Of a stretch of DNA of 26,229 nt, positions 16,643-23,685 are shown piece by piece (within the stretch, counting starts at the first letter, position 1; every line of letters starts with the position of its first letter). The stretch lies in NCBI GenBank assembly GCA_035499215.1, contig DATJZH010000398.1:1-26229 (forward strand). Direction: 5' to 3'. This DNA comes from DATJZH01 sp035499215. GTDB lineage: Bacteria > Actinomycetota > Actinomycetes > Streptosporangiales > Streptosporangiaceae. Below the pieces are notes generated by a model. It did no database searches. It saw only the letters and a list, made by a program, of their open reading frames with translations, and had not been told where the DNA came from. Position numbers and translations under genes: made by a program.

Positions 16643-17788
16643 TCAGGCGCTGCCCGGCCGGCTCAGCGTCTCCAGGCGCGCCGCCGCGGCGGCGATCCGC
16701 TCGTCGGTCGCGGTGAGCGCCAGCCGGATGTGCCGGGCTCCGGCCCGGCCGTAGAACTCGCCGGGCGCGACCAGGATCCCCGCCTCGGCCAGCACCCGCA
16801 CCGATTCCCAGCAGTCGCGGCCCGGATGGGCTGCCCACAGGTAGAGCCCCGCCTGCGAGTGGCTTACCGTCCAGCCGGCGGCCTCCACCGCGGGCCGCAG
16901 CACCGCGCGCCGCCGCGCATACCGCTCGCGCTGGGCATCGGCGTGACCGTCGTCGGCCAGGGCAGCTGTCATCGCCGCCTGAACGGGTGCCGGAACCATC
17001 ATCCCGGCATGCTTGCGGATCTCCAGCAGCTGGGCGACCAGATCGGGATCGCCGGTGACGAAGCCGCCGCGGTAGCCGGCCATGTTGGACCGCTTGGACA
17101 GCGAGTGCACGGCGAGCAGCCCGCGATGCGACCCATCGCAGACATCCGGGTGCAGTACGGAAACCGGCGCCGCCTCGAAGCCGAACTCGATGTAGCACTC
17201 GTCGGAGGCGACGAGGGTGCCACGCTCGCGGGCCCAGCGCACCACCTTGCGGAGGTGCTCGGCGGGCAGCACCTGGCCGGTCGGGTTGGACGGCGAGTTC
17301 AGCCAGGCCAGCCGGACCCGGCCAGGTCCGAGCGCGACCAGCCCGTCGGCCGCTACCGGCCTGGCCGCGGCCAGCCGTGCGCCCGCGTCGTAGGTCGGGT
17401 AGGCCAGGGCCGGGTGCGCCACCACGTCGCCGGGCCCGCACCCGAGCAGGGTCGGCAGCCAGGCGACAAGTTCCTTGGTGCCGATCACCGGCAGCACCGC
17501 ATCAGACTCCACGGTGACGCCGTGGCGGCGCGCGAGCCATCCGCTGGCCGCCTCCCGCAGCTCGCGGGTTCCCGCCGTTGCCGGGTAGCCGGGTGAGTCG
17601 GCGGCCAGGGCGAGCGCTTCGCGGACGGGCAGCGGGACGGGATCCACCGGGGTGCCGACGGACAGGTCCACGATCCCGCCCGGATGCGCCAGCGCGCGCT
17701 TGTGGTGCGGCGCCAGCGCATCCCAGGGGAACCGGGGCAGCCTGGCCTGCAGGGCTGTCGCGGCGCCCGCCGCGTGCTGCTCGGTCAG
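16643..17788 (-). CDS. dapC: Succinyldiaminopimelate transaminase (DapC)
   Basis: A PLP-dependent class-I/II aminotransferase of 381 residues in the succinylase branch of lysine/diaminopimelate synthesis; it makes N-succinyl-LL-2,6-diaminopimelate using glutamate. Typical actinobacterial segments: LPRFPWDAL (near residue 17), GIVDLSVGTPVDPVP, SPGYPATAGTRELREA, NSPSNPTGQVL, SDECYIEFGF and the PLP lysine SLSKRSNMAGYRGG (Lys232). The conserved N-terminus requires a start above LPRFPW. In the frame between there and the ferredoxin stop there is no ATG, GTG or TTG. The best start is CTG 17788, overlapping the fdxA stop (CTGA) and placed 9 bases after an AGGA. Translational coupling to fdxA is likely. 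The longer open frame to 18088 runs through fdxA in another frame and is not real. Confidence 0.92.
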   Translation of the reverse strand: MTEQHAAGAATALQARLPRFPWDALAPHHKRALAHPGGIVDLSVGTPVDPVPLPVREALALAADSPGYPATAGTRELREAASGWLARRHGVTVESDAVLPVIGTKELVAWLPTLLGCGPGDVVAHPALAYPTYDAGARLAAARPVAADGLVALGPGRVRLAWLNSPSNPTGQVLPAEHLRKVVRWARERGTLVASDECYIEFGFEAAPVSVLHPDVCDGSHRGLLAVHSLSKRSNMAGYRGGFVTGDPDLVAQLLEIRKHAGMMVPAPVQAAMTAALADDGHADAQRERYARRRAVLRPAVEAAGWTVSHSQAGLYLWAAHPGRDCWESVRVLAEAGILVAPGEFYGRAGARHIRLALTATDERIAAAAARLETLSRPGSA

Positions 17789-18111
17789 TGTTCTGTTTCC
17801 TGCGGCGGCAAGGCGGCCACGATCGGGTGATCCTTGCTGATCTTGCCGGTCTTCGATGCCCCGCCGGGCGAGCCGAGCTCGGTGAAGAACTCGACGTTGG
17901 CCTTGTAGTAGTCCTTCCACTGATCGGGGACGTCGTCCTCGTAGAAGATTGCCTCCACCGGGCAGACCGGCTCGCAGGCACCGCAGTCCACGCACTCGTC
18001 CGGGTGGATATAAAGCATGCGCTCGCCCTCGTAGATGCAGTCGACCGGGCATTCCTCGATGCACGCCCGGTCGAGCACATCGACGCACGGCTGCGTAATG
18101 ATGTACGTCAC
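17785..18111 (-). CDS. fdxA: Seven-iron ferredoxin (3Fe-4S / 4Fe-4S)
   Basis: A 108-residue soluble electron carrier. The cluster cysteines are CVDVLDRACIEECPVDC near the N-terminus (3Fe-4S site plus one 4Fe-4S ligand) and CVDCGACEPVCP (4Fe-4S site). ACIEECPVDCIYEGERMLYI and FYEDDVPDQWKDY are hallmarks of actinobacterial FdxA. GTG 18111 is chosen because AGGAG lies 7 bases upstream and TYIITQPCVDV is the usual N-terminus; the longer frame to 18186 is not supported. It is first in a probable fdxA-dapC-cysS-like unit, and fdxA-dapC adjacency is conserved in actinobacteria. Confidence 0.96.
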   Translation of the reverse strand: MTYIITQPCVDVLDRACIEECPVDCIYEGERMLYIHPDECVDCGACEPVCPVEAIFYEDDVPDQWKDYYKANVEFFTELGSPGGASKTGKISKDHPIVAALPPQETEH

Positions 18112-18249
18112 GTCGGAGCTCCTCTTTCCGTCAACGCCTCGGCGCGCCCGCATCCGGCGCGGCGCGGCCCTGGCCCATCGCGGCATAACCAGTATCGCCG
18201 TTCCTGCGGGCGTCCTGCGCCCCGGCCGCGCCCGCGGGATGGCAGGCTA

Positions 18250-19107
18250 TCAGCCGAGCACGACCGTCCCCGGCGGCGGCTTGGCCGCCCTGCCTGACCG
18301 GCCGCGCGTCCAGCCCCTGCTGCCCTGCGCCGCTGACCACCGCAGGCCCGCGTACCGCACCTCGCGGATTCCGTAGCTTGCCGCGTGCGAGACCAGCCAG
18401 GCGGCCTCTGCCCAGCCGTCCCGGCCCCGCCGCACCCGCACCACCAGGACCGGTTCGCCGGCTGAGCGCACATCCTGCTGGCCGAACGTCCGCCGCAGCT
18501 GGCTGACGGCAGCGCCGAGCCGGGCCCTGCCGCTGATCCCGCTGCCGTACCAGCACCACACCCCGTGTGCCGCCCGCCCGGTGAAGGCTCTGGCCAGGAC
18601 CGCTGCGGGCGCCGTGTACTGGCCATAAGCATAACCGTCGGCGCTGCGCTGCACCGCCTGCGCTGCCCGGTAGACCGGCATGGCCGCGTATCCGGGCACC
18701 GCGGCCAGCGCGGTGAGGAACCTGGTGGCCGCGTAGACCGGATCCTTCAGCCGCCGGGCCGGTCCCCATCCTTCAGATGGCCGCTGCTGGAAAATTCCGA
18801 CGGAGTCCTGGTCGCCGTAATCCAGATTCTGCAGCTTCGACTCCTGCAGGGCCGCCGCGTAGGCGACTGTCACGGCGCGGCCCGGCATGGCCTGGCTCTG
18901 GGCAACTCCCGCGATCGTGGCCGCGATGGCCGCCTGGCTGGCTGCCAGCGAGATATCCTGCCCGCGCGCCTTCGCCTCGCAGCCGGTGCCGGCCGGCAGC
19001 AGCGGCGCCACCTTCCGCAGCGCGGCGTACAGGCCGGCCGCGAGCAGCAGCGCAAGCACCAGGGCGACTGCCGCGGACCCAAGGCGCCATGCGCGGGTGG
19101 TCAGCAC
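18250..19107 (-). CDS. Membrane-anchored protein of unknown function (often misnamed heavy-metal transporter)
   Basis: A 285-residue protein: short basic N-terminus, one membrane segment (about residues 10-32, GSAAVALVLALLLAAGLY), then an extracytoplasmic domain. Conserved parts are AYAAALQESKLQNLDYGDQDSVGIFQQRPSEGWG and AAQAVQRSADGYAYGQY (given in part), which resemble a family beside dapD/dapC in actinobacteria. The ALQESKL...SVGIFQQRPSxGWG pattern recalls lysozyme-like/transglycosylase folds, with the Glu of QES as possible catalytic residue (inference). The tail after residue 200 is Arg/Gly-rich. GTG 19107 has TAGCTT 7 bases upstream (leaderless); a start at 19191 would overlap dapD. A role in peptidoglycan metabolism fits the dap context but is unproven. 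Confidence 0.75.
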   Translation of the reverse strand: MLTTRAWRLGSAAVALVLALLLAAGLYAALRKVAPLLPAGTGCEAKARGQDISLAASQAAIAATIAGVAQSQAMPGRAVTVAYAAALQESKLQNLDYGDQDSVGIFQQRPSEGWGPARRLKDPVYAATRFLTALAAVPGYAAMPVYRAAQAVQRSADGYAYGQYTAPAAVLARAFTGRAAHGVWCWYGSGISGRARLGAAVSQLRRTFGQQDVRSAGEPVLVVRVRRGRDGWAEAAWLVSHAASYGIREVRYAGLRWSAAQGSRGWTRGRSGRAAKPPPGTVVLG

Positions 19108-19114
19108 GTACCAG

Positions 19115-19120
19115 AAGCTA
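19115..19120 (-). promoter_or_regulatory. Putative -10 box (TAGCTT), leaderless
   Basis: On the minus strand TAGCTT ends 7 bases before GTG 19107 and lies in the 44-base gap shared with the dapD promoter. Confidence 0.5.
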
Positions 19121-19137
19121 CCTGCTGACGCAGCCGC

Positions 19138-19143
19138 TAGGCT
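19138..19143 (+). promoter_or_regulatory. Putative -10 box (TAGGCT) of dapD, leaderless
   Basis: TAGGCT ends 8 bases before ATG 19152. It occupies the place where the -35 of the opposite promoter would be, so the two promoters overlap. Confidence 0.5.
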
Positions 19144-19151
19144 CGCTGGCC

Positions 19152-20009
19152 ATGAGCACGTCGTATCCCGCGCCCGCCCATTCCCGCGCATCCCCGCTGC
19201 CGCCGGTGATCGACGAGCTGTGGGAGCGGCGCGCGGAGCTGACCCCCGCTGACGCCCGGGCGCGGGCCGTCGTGGTCGAGGCGGTCGACGCCCTTGACGC
19301 GGGCGCGGCCAGGGTGGCCTGGCCGGATCCGGCCGGAGGCGCGATCGTCGTCGACGAGCGGGCCAAGCGCGCCATCGTGCTGGCGTTCCGGCTGCTGCCG
19401 ATGGCCGGCTCCCAGGTCGGCGATTTCCGGTATCACGACAGGTTCCCGCTGACCGCCAGGCTCGAGGGCGTCCGCGCGGTGCCGGGATCGATCGTCCGGT
19501 GGGGCGCCTATGTGGCGCCCGGCGCCGTCCTGATGCCGTCGTTTGTCAACGTCGGCGCTTACGTGGCCGCCGGCACAATGGTGGACACCTGGGCGACCGT
19601 CGGCTCCTGCGCGCAGATCGGCAGGAACGTGCACCTGTCCGGCGGGGTAGGTATCGGCGGAGTGCTTGAGCCGCCGAACGCGGTCCCGGTGGTCGTCGAG
19701 GACGACGCGGTCGTCGGCTCCCGGTCCATGGTGGTGGAAGGGGCTCGCGTCCGGCAGGGCGCCGTCATCGGCGCCGGGGTGATCCTGACCAGGACCACGC
19801 ACGTGATCGACGTGCAGACCGGCGACGAACTGCCCCGCGGTGAGGCGCCGGCCTGGTCGGTCTGTGTCGGCGGCACCCGGCCGCGGGCCTTTCCCGGCGG
19901 GCAGTTCGGCATGCCGTGCGTGCTCGTGCTCAAGCGGCTGCCCGAAGGCAGTGCCCACGACAAGGCGGCGCTGAACGAGATCCTCCGTGACCACGGGGCG
20001 AATGGCTGA
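19152..20009 (+). CDS. dapD: 2,3,4,5-tetrahydropyridine-2,6-dicarboxylate N-succinyltransferase (DapD, E. coli type)
   Basis: A 285-residue enzyme that succinylates tetrahydrodipicolinate, the step before DapC. The N-terminal helical domain (about 1-100) is followed by a left-handed beta-helix: VPGSIVRWGAYVAPGAVLMP, NVGAYVAAGTMVDTWATVGS, CAQIGRNVHLSGGVGIGGVL. These segments, with the following VVVEDDAVVGSRSMVVEG, closely match the proteobacterial DapD and not the Mycobacterium/Streptomyces form (whose beta-helix has segments such as LGAHLAEGTTVMHEGFVNFN). ATG 19152 has a -10 box 8 bases upstream; the open frame continuing to 18777 crosses the divergent gene and is not used. In other actinobacteria dapE normally follows; here the LOG gene begins after only 90 bases. 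Confidence 0.93.
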   Translation: MSTSYPAPAHSRASPLPPVIDELWERRAELTPADARARAVVVEAVDALDAGAARVAWPDPAGGAIVVDERAKRAIVLAFRLLPMAGSQVGDFRYHDRFPLTARLEGVRAVPGSIVRWGAYVAPGAVLMPSFVNVGAYVAAGTMVDTWATVGSCAQIGRNVHLSGGVGIGGVLEPPNAVPVVVEDDAVVGSRSMVVEGARVRQGAVIGAGVILTRTTHVIDVQTGDELPRGEAPAWSVCVGGTRPRAFPGGQFGMPCVLVLKRLPEGSAHDKAALNEILRDHGANG

Positions 20010-20085
20010 CATTCAGCGCCTCATGTCGCTTGCCTCCGCCGGCGCTGACAGCGGCCCGGCGGCCTGATCAGCGGCTGGCCGCCGC

Positions 20086-20091
20086 TACCGT
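20086..20091 (+). promoter_or_regulatory. Putative -10 box (TACCGT) of the LOG gene, leaderless
   Basis: TACCGT ends 8 bases before GTG 20100 and no ribosome-binding site is evident. Confidence 0.4.
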
Positions 20092-20099
20092 ATGTCCTC

Positions 20100-20846
20100 G
20101 TGGACGACCATTCCGAGCTGCGCCGCCAGGGCCCGGCCACACTGCGCGGCAAGCACATTCCGAAGACCACCACCGACCAGCGGCTGCTCGACCGTCGCGG
20201 TCCCAGCGACTGGGTGCACACCGATCCGTGGCGGGTGCTGCGGATCCAGGCCGAGTTCGTCGAGGGCTTCGGGCTGCTCGCCGAACTCGGCCCGGCGGTA
20301 TCGGTATTCGGGTCGGCCAGGACCGGGCCGGGAACCGCCGGCTACCAGCTTGCGGAACGCGTTGGCGCCGGGCTGGCCGCGGCCGGCTATGCGGTCATCA
20401 CCGGCGGCGGCCCCGGCATCATGGCAGCGGCCAACAAGGGCGCGCTCAGCGCCAGCGGGGCCTCGGTAGGCCTTGGCATCGAGCTGCCGCTGGAACAGGG
20501 CCTGAACGAGTACGTCGAGATCGGCATCGAGTTCCGGTATTTTTTCGTGCGCAAGACCATGTTCGTCAAGTACTCGCAGGCTTTCGTCGTCATGCCCGGC
20601 GGGTTCGGCACCCTGGACGAGCTGTTCGAGGCGCTGAACCTGGTGCAGACCAGCAAGATCACGAAGTTCCCCATCGTCCTGGTCGGCAGCGCGTACTGGT
20701 CGGGCCTGCTCTCCTGGATCCACGGCACGCTGCTCGAGAACGGCACGATCTCCGCCGCTGATCCGCAGCTGTTCCAGGTCGCCGATGACGCGGCGGAAGT
20801 GGTGCAGATCATCAAGGATGCGCACCGGACCGGCCTGCCAGTCTGA
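20100..20846 (+). CDS. TIGR00730/LOG family Rossmann-fold protein
   Basis: A 248-residue protein of the LOG family, whose characterised members cleave ribose-5-phosphate from nucleoside monophosphates (cytokinin-activating phosphoribohydrolase). The nucleotide-binding motif is GGGPGIMAAANKGA and the catalytic motif PGGFGTLDELFE; the Arg of FFVRKTMFVKYS is also family-typical. The N-terminal ~45 residues (ELRRQGPATLRGKHIPKTTT and following) are the extension seen in actinobacterial members located next to dapD/dapE. GTG 20100 is used; an ATG at 20092 is out of frame. It lies 90 bases after dapD, matching the Mycobacterium dapD-dapE-LOG order with dapE missing. The physiological substrate is unknown. 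Confidence 0.93.
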   Translation: MDDHSELRRQGPATLRGKHIPKTTTDQRLLDRRGPSDWVHTDPWRVLRIQAEFVEGFGLLAELGPAVSVFGSARTGPGTAGYQLAERVGAGLAAAGYAVITGGGPGIMAAANKGALSASGASVGLGIELPLEQGLNEYVEIGIEFRYFFVRKTMFVKYSQAFVVMPGGFGTLDELFEALNLVQTSKITKFPIVLVGSAYWSGLLSWIHGTLLENGTISAADPQLFQVADDAAEVVQIIKDAHRTGLPV

Positions 20847-20873
20847 CCGGACCGGGCCCGCGGTCTGGGCCGT

Positions 20874-21548
20874 CTAGGCCAGGCCGCGGACGGCCCTGGC
20901 CGGCGGCCGGTCGCCGCGGATGGACGCCGACATGTCCAGCGCCCGCCGTACCGGCCGGACGTGCCGGGTCCGCACCACGGTCGCGCCCAGCCAGCAGCTC
21001 AGTGCCGCGATCGCGACGATCCCGGCCGCGGCGGCCTGCTGGTCATGAGCGGCCTCGCCGCCGGTCTGCTGATCATCTGTCCGGTTGCCGGCTGCCCGCT
21101 GCCGGCTGCCCGCCTGACGCTCGCGGGCTCCGCCGGCGACCTGCCGCGCGCGGTCCGCTGCCGCGTCCGCGTCGACAAGCGCCGCCCAGCCGGCCGCAGT
21201 CACGGCAGGCAGCCCGCCGGGCGCGACCTCCACCACGAGCCGGCCGGGCGGCAGTCCGCTGCCGCTGGCGGCCGCGGCATCCGGGCACAGCAGCAGCACG
21301 CCGGCTGCCAGCGCCGCCTGCGGGTGACGTACCAGGTCACCGGGCCCGGCGTCGCTGCATACGGCTGTGCGGGGATGGGCGCGGCGGAATGCGGCGATGA
21401 TGGCCGGGCCGGCCCCGCCAAGGTCAACAAGGTCAGCGCCCGCACGTACCGCTGCGGCGGCCTCTGCCAGGCTGCCGGCCACCGTGAGCAGGGCGGTGCC
21501 GGTCAGCAGAACCCGGCCGGGTGCGCGCGTCACCATGTGGCTGAGCAT
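20874..21548 (-). CDS. Degenerate dihydropteroate synthase-like protein (FolP2-like position)
   Basis: A 224-residue protein whose C-terminus (WLGATVVRTRHVRPVRRALD, then MSASIRGDRPPARAVRGLA) matches the end of actinobacterial FolP proteins, and whose RAGADLVDLGG matches the DHPS beta-strand. The pterin-site motifs (VNxTPDSF, the KPN-like segment, SRKxF) are not recognisable. A hydrophilic Gln/Arg/Gly-rich stretch (about residues 135-170) interrupts the barrel, and the protein is ~60-100 residues shorter than normal. It sits where folP2 lies in Mycobacterium (between LOG and tag), but on the opposite strand. ATG 21548 has an AGGA at the right distance; ATG 21536 is an alternative. Probably no DHPS activity: a decaying paralog or a repurposed non-catalytic protein. 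Confidence 0.65.
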   Translation of the reverse strand: MLSHMVTRAPGRVLLTGTALLTVAGSLAEAAAAVRAGADLVDLGGAGPAIIAAFRRAHPRTAVCSDAGPGDLVRHPQAALAAGVLLLCPDAAAASGSGLPPGRLVVEVAPGGLPAVTAAGWAALVDADAAADRARQVAGGARERQAGSRQRAAGNRTDDQQTGGEAAHDQQAAAAGIVAIAALSCWLGATVVRTRHVRPVRRALDMSASIRGDRPPARAVRGLA

Positions 21549-21562
21549 GACACGATCCTCTT

Positions 21563-22060
21563 GTGGCCGTGGTCCTGCTCATTGCTGCCGTCGCGATCAT
21601 CGTCGGCGTCGTTGCCGTCGCCCGCGGCCGTGGCGGCGAGCTGGCGCATTTCGCCGCCGACGCCCCGCGGTGGGATGCGAGGCTCGCGACTGCCGCCGAC
21701 GTGGCGCTGCTGCGCCCGCCATCGGCGCTGTTCGGCTACAGCGTGCAGGCCACCGATGATGCGCTCGGCCAGATCGCGCTGCTGGTCACCGAACGGGATG
21801 TGCAGATCGCATCGCTGCGCAGCCGGATCGCGGAACTGCAGGATCGGCTGGAGGCCCTGACGGCTCAGGGCCCCGCCGCAGCCGACAGGCAGCAGCCCGC
21901 GCCGCCACCGACGGAGGCCAGGTCCGGCCCGGCGCGCCGGCCAGGACGGCCGGCGACGAGGCCAGACCCGCAGACGCGGCCGGGCTCGCCGGATGCGGGC
22001 TGGCCAGCCTGGGACCGGCCGGCCCGGCCCGATCAGGGCGCAGCGCAGGACAGCGGATGA
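21563..22060 (+). CDS. DivIVA-domain-like membrane protein
   Basis: A 165-residue protein: N-terminal membrane segment (about residues 2-20, VVLLIAAVAIIVGVVAVA) followed by RGRGGELAHF, then a short region LLRPPSALFGYSVQATDDAL resembling the FxGY motif of DivIVA domains. A coiled coil follows (about 75-100, RDVQIASLRSRIAELQDRLE). The last ~60 residues are a disordered Pro/Arg/Gln-rich tail. It occupies the position of Rv1209 and its relatives, upstream of tag. GTG 21563 is used; TTG 21561 is out of frame. The stop overlaps the tag start (ATGA at 22057-22060), so the two are translationally coupled. A role in polar growth or cell division is inferred only from the family resemblance. Confidence 0.78.
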   Translation: MAVVLLIAAVAIIVGVVAVARGRGGELAHFAADAPRWDARLATAADVALLRPPSALFGYSVQATDDALGQIALLVTERDVQIASLRSRIAELQDRLEALTAQGPAAADRQQPAPPPTEARSGPARRPGRPATRPDPQTRPGSPDAGWPAWDRPARPDQGAAQDSG

Positions 22061-22647
22061 GCGCCGGACCCGGGGGCGTGCTGGCCGGAGATGACGGGCT
22101 GCTGCGCTGCCCGTGGTGCCTGGGCAGCGCGGAATACCTGGCTTACCATGACGGGGAATGGGGCCGTCCCGTCCGCGATGACAACCGGCTGTTCGAGCGG
22201 CTGTGCCTGGAGGCGTTCCAGTCCGGGCTGTCCTGGCTCACTATCTTGCGCAAGCGGCAGAACTTCCGCGCCGCGTTCTGCGGTTTCGACATCGAGGCCG
22301 TCGCCGGGTTCGGCGACCACGATGTGTCCCGGCTGCTGGCCGACCCTGGCATCGTGCGCAACAAGGCGAAGATCGAGGCGACGATCGCGAACGCGCGCGC
22401 GGCTTCGCGCCTGCCGGCCGGCCTGGCCGAGGTGATCTGGCGCTATGCCGGCGGCCAGGCCAGGCCGCCGGTCACAGTGGCGGACATCCCAGCCTGGACG
22501 CCGGAGTCAAAGGCGCTTGCCCGCGAGCTGAAATTACACGGTTTCGTTTTCACCGGGCCGGTCACTGCCTATGCCACCCTGCAGGCCTGCGGTGTGGTCG
22601 ACGATCATCTGCAGGCGTGCTTTCGCCGCGGCGCAGGCAATTTCTGA
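22057..22647 (+). CDS. tag: DNA-3-methyladenine glycosylase I
   Basis: A 196-residue base-excision-repair enzyme that removes 3-methyladenine from alkylated DNA. It has the characteristic zinc-snap N-terminus CPWCLGSAEYLAYHDGEWG (Cys near residue 12, His near 29), then FERLCLEAFQSGLSWLTIL with the catalytic Glu and Trp-containing pocket, NKAKIEATIANARA, and the C-terminal FTGPVTAYATLQACGVVDDH with the second Cys/His pair. Length is normal. ATG 22057 has AGGA 6 bases upstream and overlaps the upstream stop. In most relatives a DUF3117 gene follows; none is visible here. Confidence 0.97.
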   Translation: MSAGPGGVLAGDDGLLRCPWCLGSAEYLAYHDGEWGRPVRDDNRLFERLCLEAFQSGLSWLTILRKRQNFRAAFCGFDIEAVAGFGDHDVSRLLADPGIVRNKAKIEATIANARAASRLPAGLAEVIWRYAGGQARPPVTVADIPAWTPESKALARELKLHGFVFTGPVTAYATLQACGVVDDHLQACFRRGAGNF

Positions 22648-22733
22648 TCGCCAGCTGACCGCCTATAGTCGCAGCAGCCTTTAGCCGCGATCGTGACGAA
22701 AATGCCGGAAGAGGCAGGAACCGGATATCTATC

Positions 22734-22754
22734 ATGGCAACACCTGTTTGCCAT
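22734..22754. promoter_or_regulatory. Inverted repeat, possible operator upstream of the methyltransferase
   Basis: ATGGCAA (22734-22740) and TTGCCAT (22748-22754) pair perfectly around a 7-base spacer. It overlaps the end of TATCAT (22730-22735), which could be a -10 box. It lies ~80 bases before the methyltransferase start. Confidence 0.4.
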
Positions 22755-22766
22755 TCCGCCGGAGCG

Positions 22767-22779
22767 TGCCAAACTGGGG
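22767..22779 (+). promoter_or_regulatory. Shared motif TGCCAAACTGGGG (first copy)
   Basis: It matches 25529-25541 at 12 of 13 bases. Both copies lie upstream of genes of the same accessory cluster. Function unknown. Confidence 0.35.
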
Positions 22780-22832
22780 CGACGGGGGGTAGTCGGCAGG
22801 CCACAAGACAGAGGCGGGCAGGTTCCCCCGAG

Positions 22833-23657
22833 ATGACCGAGCTAGCTCAGCTTCCCCCAGGCGTCGACCCGAACAGGCCGAGCCCCGCCCGGATGTATGA
22901 CTACATGCTGGGCGGAGAGAACAGCTTTCCGGTCGACCGAGACGCGCTTGCGCAGGTCCGCGCGGTAGTGCCGGAGATGCATGACATTGCCTGGGCCAAC
23001 CGCGGATTTCATCAGCGATCGGCGAACTGGATCGCGGCGCACGGCATCAGCCAGTTCATCGACATCGGCTCCGGCCTGCCGACTGTGGGCAACACCCATG
23101 AAGTGGTGCGCAAGGTGATTCCCGGCGCGCGGGTCGTCTACGTGGACATCGATCCGGTGGTGGCGGCGCACGCCAGCGCGCTGCTAGCCGACGATGGCGG
23201 CACGACGTTGATCACGGCGGATCTTCGTGATCCCGCCGCCGTGCTGGCCGATCCCCGGCTGCGCGCGCTGATCGACTTCGCTGAGCCGGCCGGCCTGCTG
23301 ATGACCGCCGTGCTGCACTTCGTGGCCGCCCGCGGCGATCCATGGGGCCTGGTGGCTCGCTACATCCGTGCGCTGGCACCGGGCAGCTGCCTGGCGCTGT
23401 CGCACGCCACCGCGGACAATCTGCCGCCCGTGGCGGTGCACAGATGGACGCAGGCTTACGCGAACGCTACGGAGCAGTTCTACCTGCGGCCCAGGGCCGA
23501 GGTGGAGCGGTTCTTCGCCGGGCTGGAGCTCGTGGCTCCCTATGAAGGCGCCGAGGTCGCCGTCACCCACCTGGGCTTGTGGGGCTGCGAGGATCCTGCG
23601 ACCGCCGACAGCGACGGTTCGCGGTGGGGCTACTGCGGCGTTGCCCGGCACCGGTAG
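22833..23657 (+). CDS. SAM-dependent methyltransferase, SAV2177/DUF574 type (PF04672)
   Basis: A 274-residue Rossmann-fold methyltransferase of a family expanded in Streptomyces and relatives; substrates are mostly unknown. Signature N-terminus: DPNRPSPARMYDYMLGGENSF. The SAM-binding loop is FIDIGSGLPTVGNTHEV, followed by VVYVDIDPVVAAHASALL with the acidic ribose-binding residue. VLHFV and the GSCLALSHATAD strand are typical. ATG 22833 was chosen because it directly precedes the family-conserved start, and family length is about 270; the ATG at 22734 lies inside an inverted repeat. Proteins of this type are often coded near XRE-DUF5753 and DUF397 genes, as here, so it may belong functionally to the cluster that follows. 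Confidence 0.9.
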   Translation: MTELAQLPPGVDPNRPSPARMYDYMLGGENSFPVDRDALAQVRAVVPEMHDIAWANRGFHQRSANWIAAHGISQFIDIGSGLPTVGNTHEVVRKVIPGARVVYVDIDPVVAAHASALLADDGGTTLITADLRDPAAVLADPRLRALIDFAEPAGLLMTAVLHFVAARGDPWGLVARYIRALAPGSCLALSHATADNLPPVAVHRWTQAYANATEQFYLRPRAEVERFFAGLELVAPYEGAEVAVTHLGLWGCEDPATADSDGSRWGYCGVARHR

Positions 23658-23685
23658 CACCCAGGCTGAGAAGTCCGGAGGCATG

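Noticed and set aside
17789..18088. N-terminal extension of dapC into fdxA
   Set aside because: These bases encode the ferredoxin in another frame with all cluster cysteines.
18777..19151. N-terminal extension of dapD
   Set aside because: It overlaps the divergent membrane-protein gene and has no DapD homology; ATG 19152 has a promoter at the right spacing.
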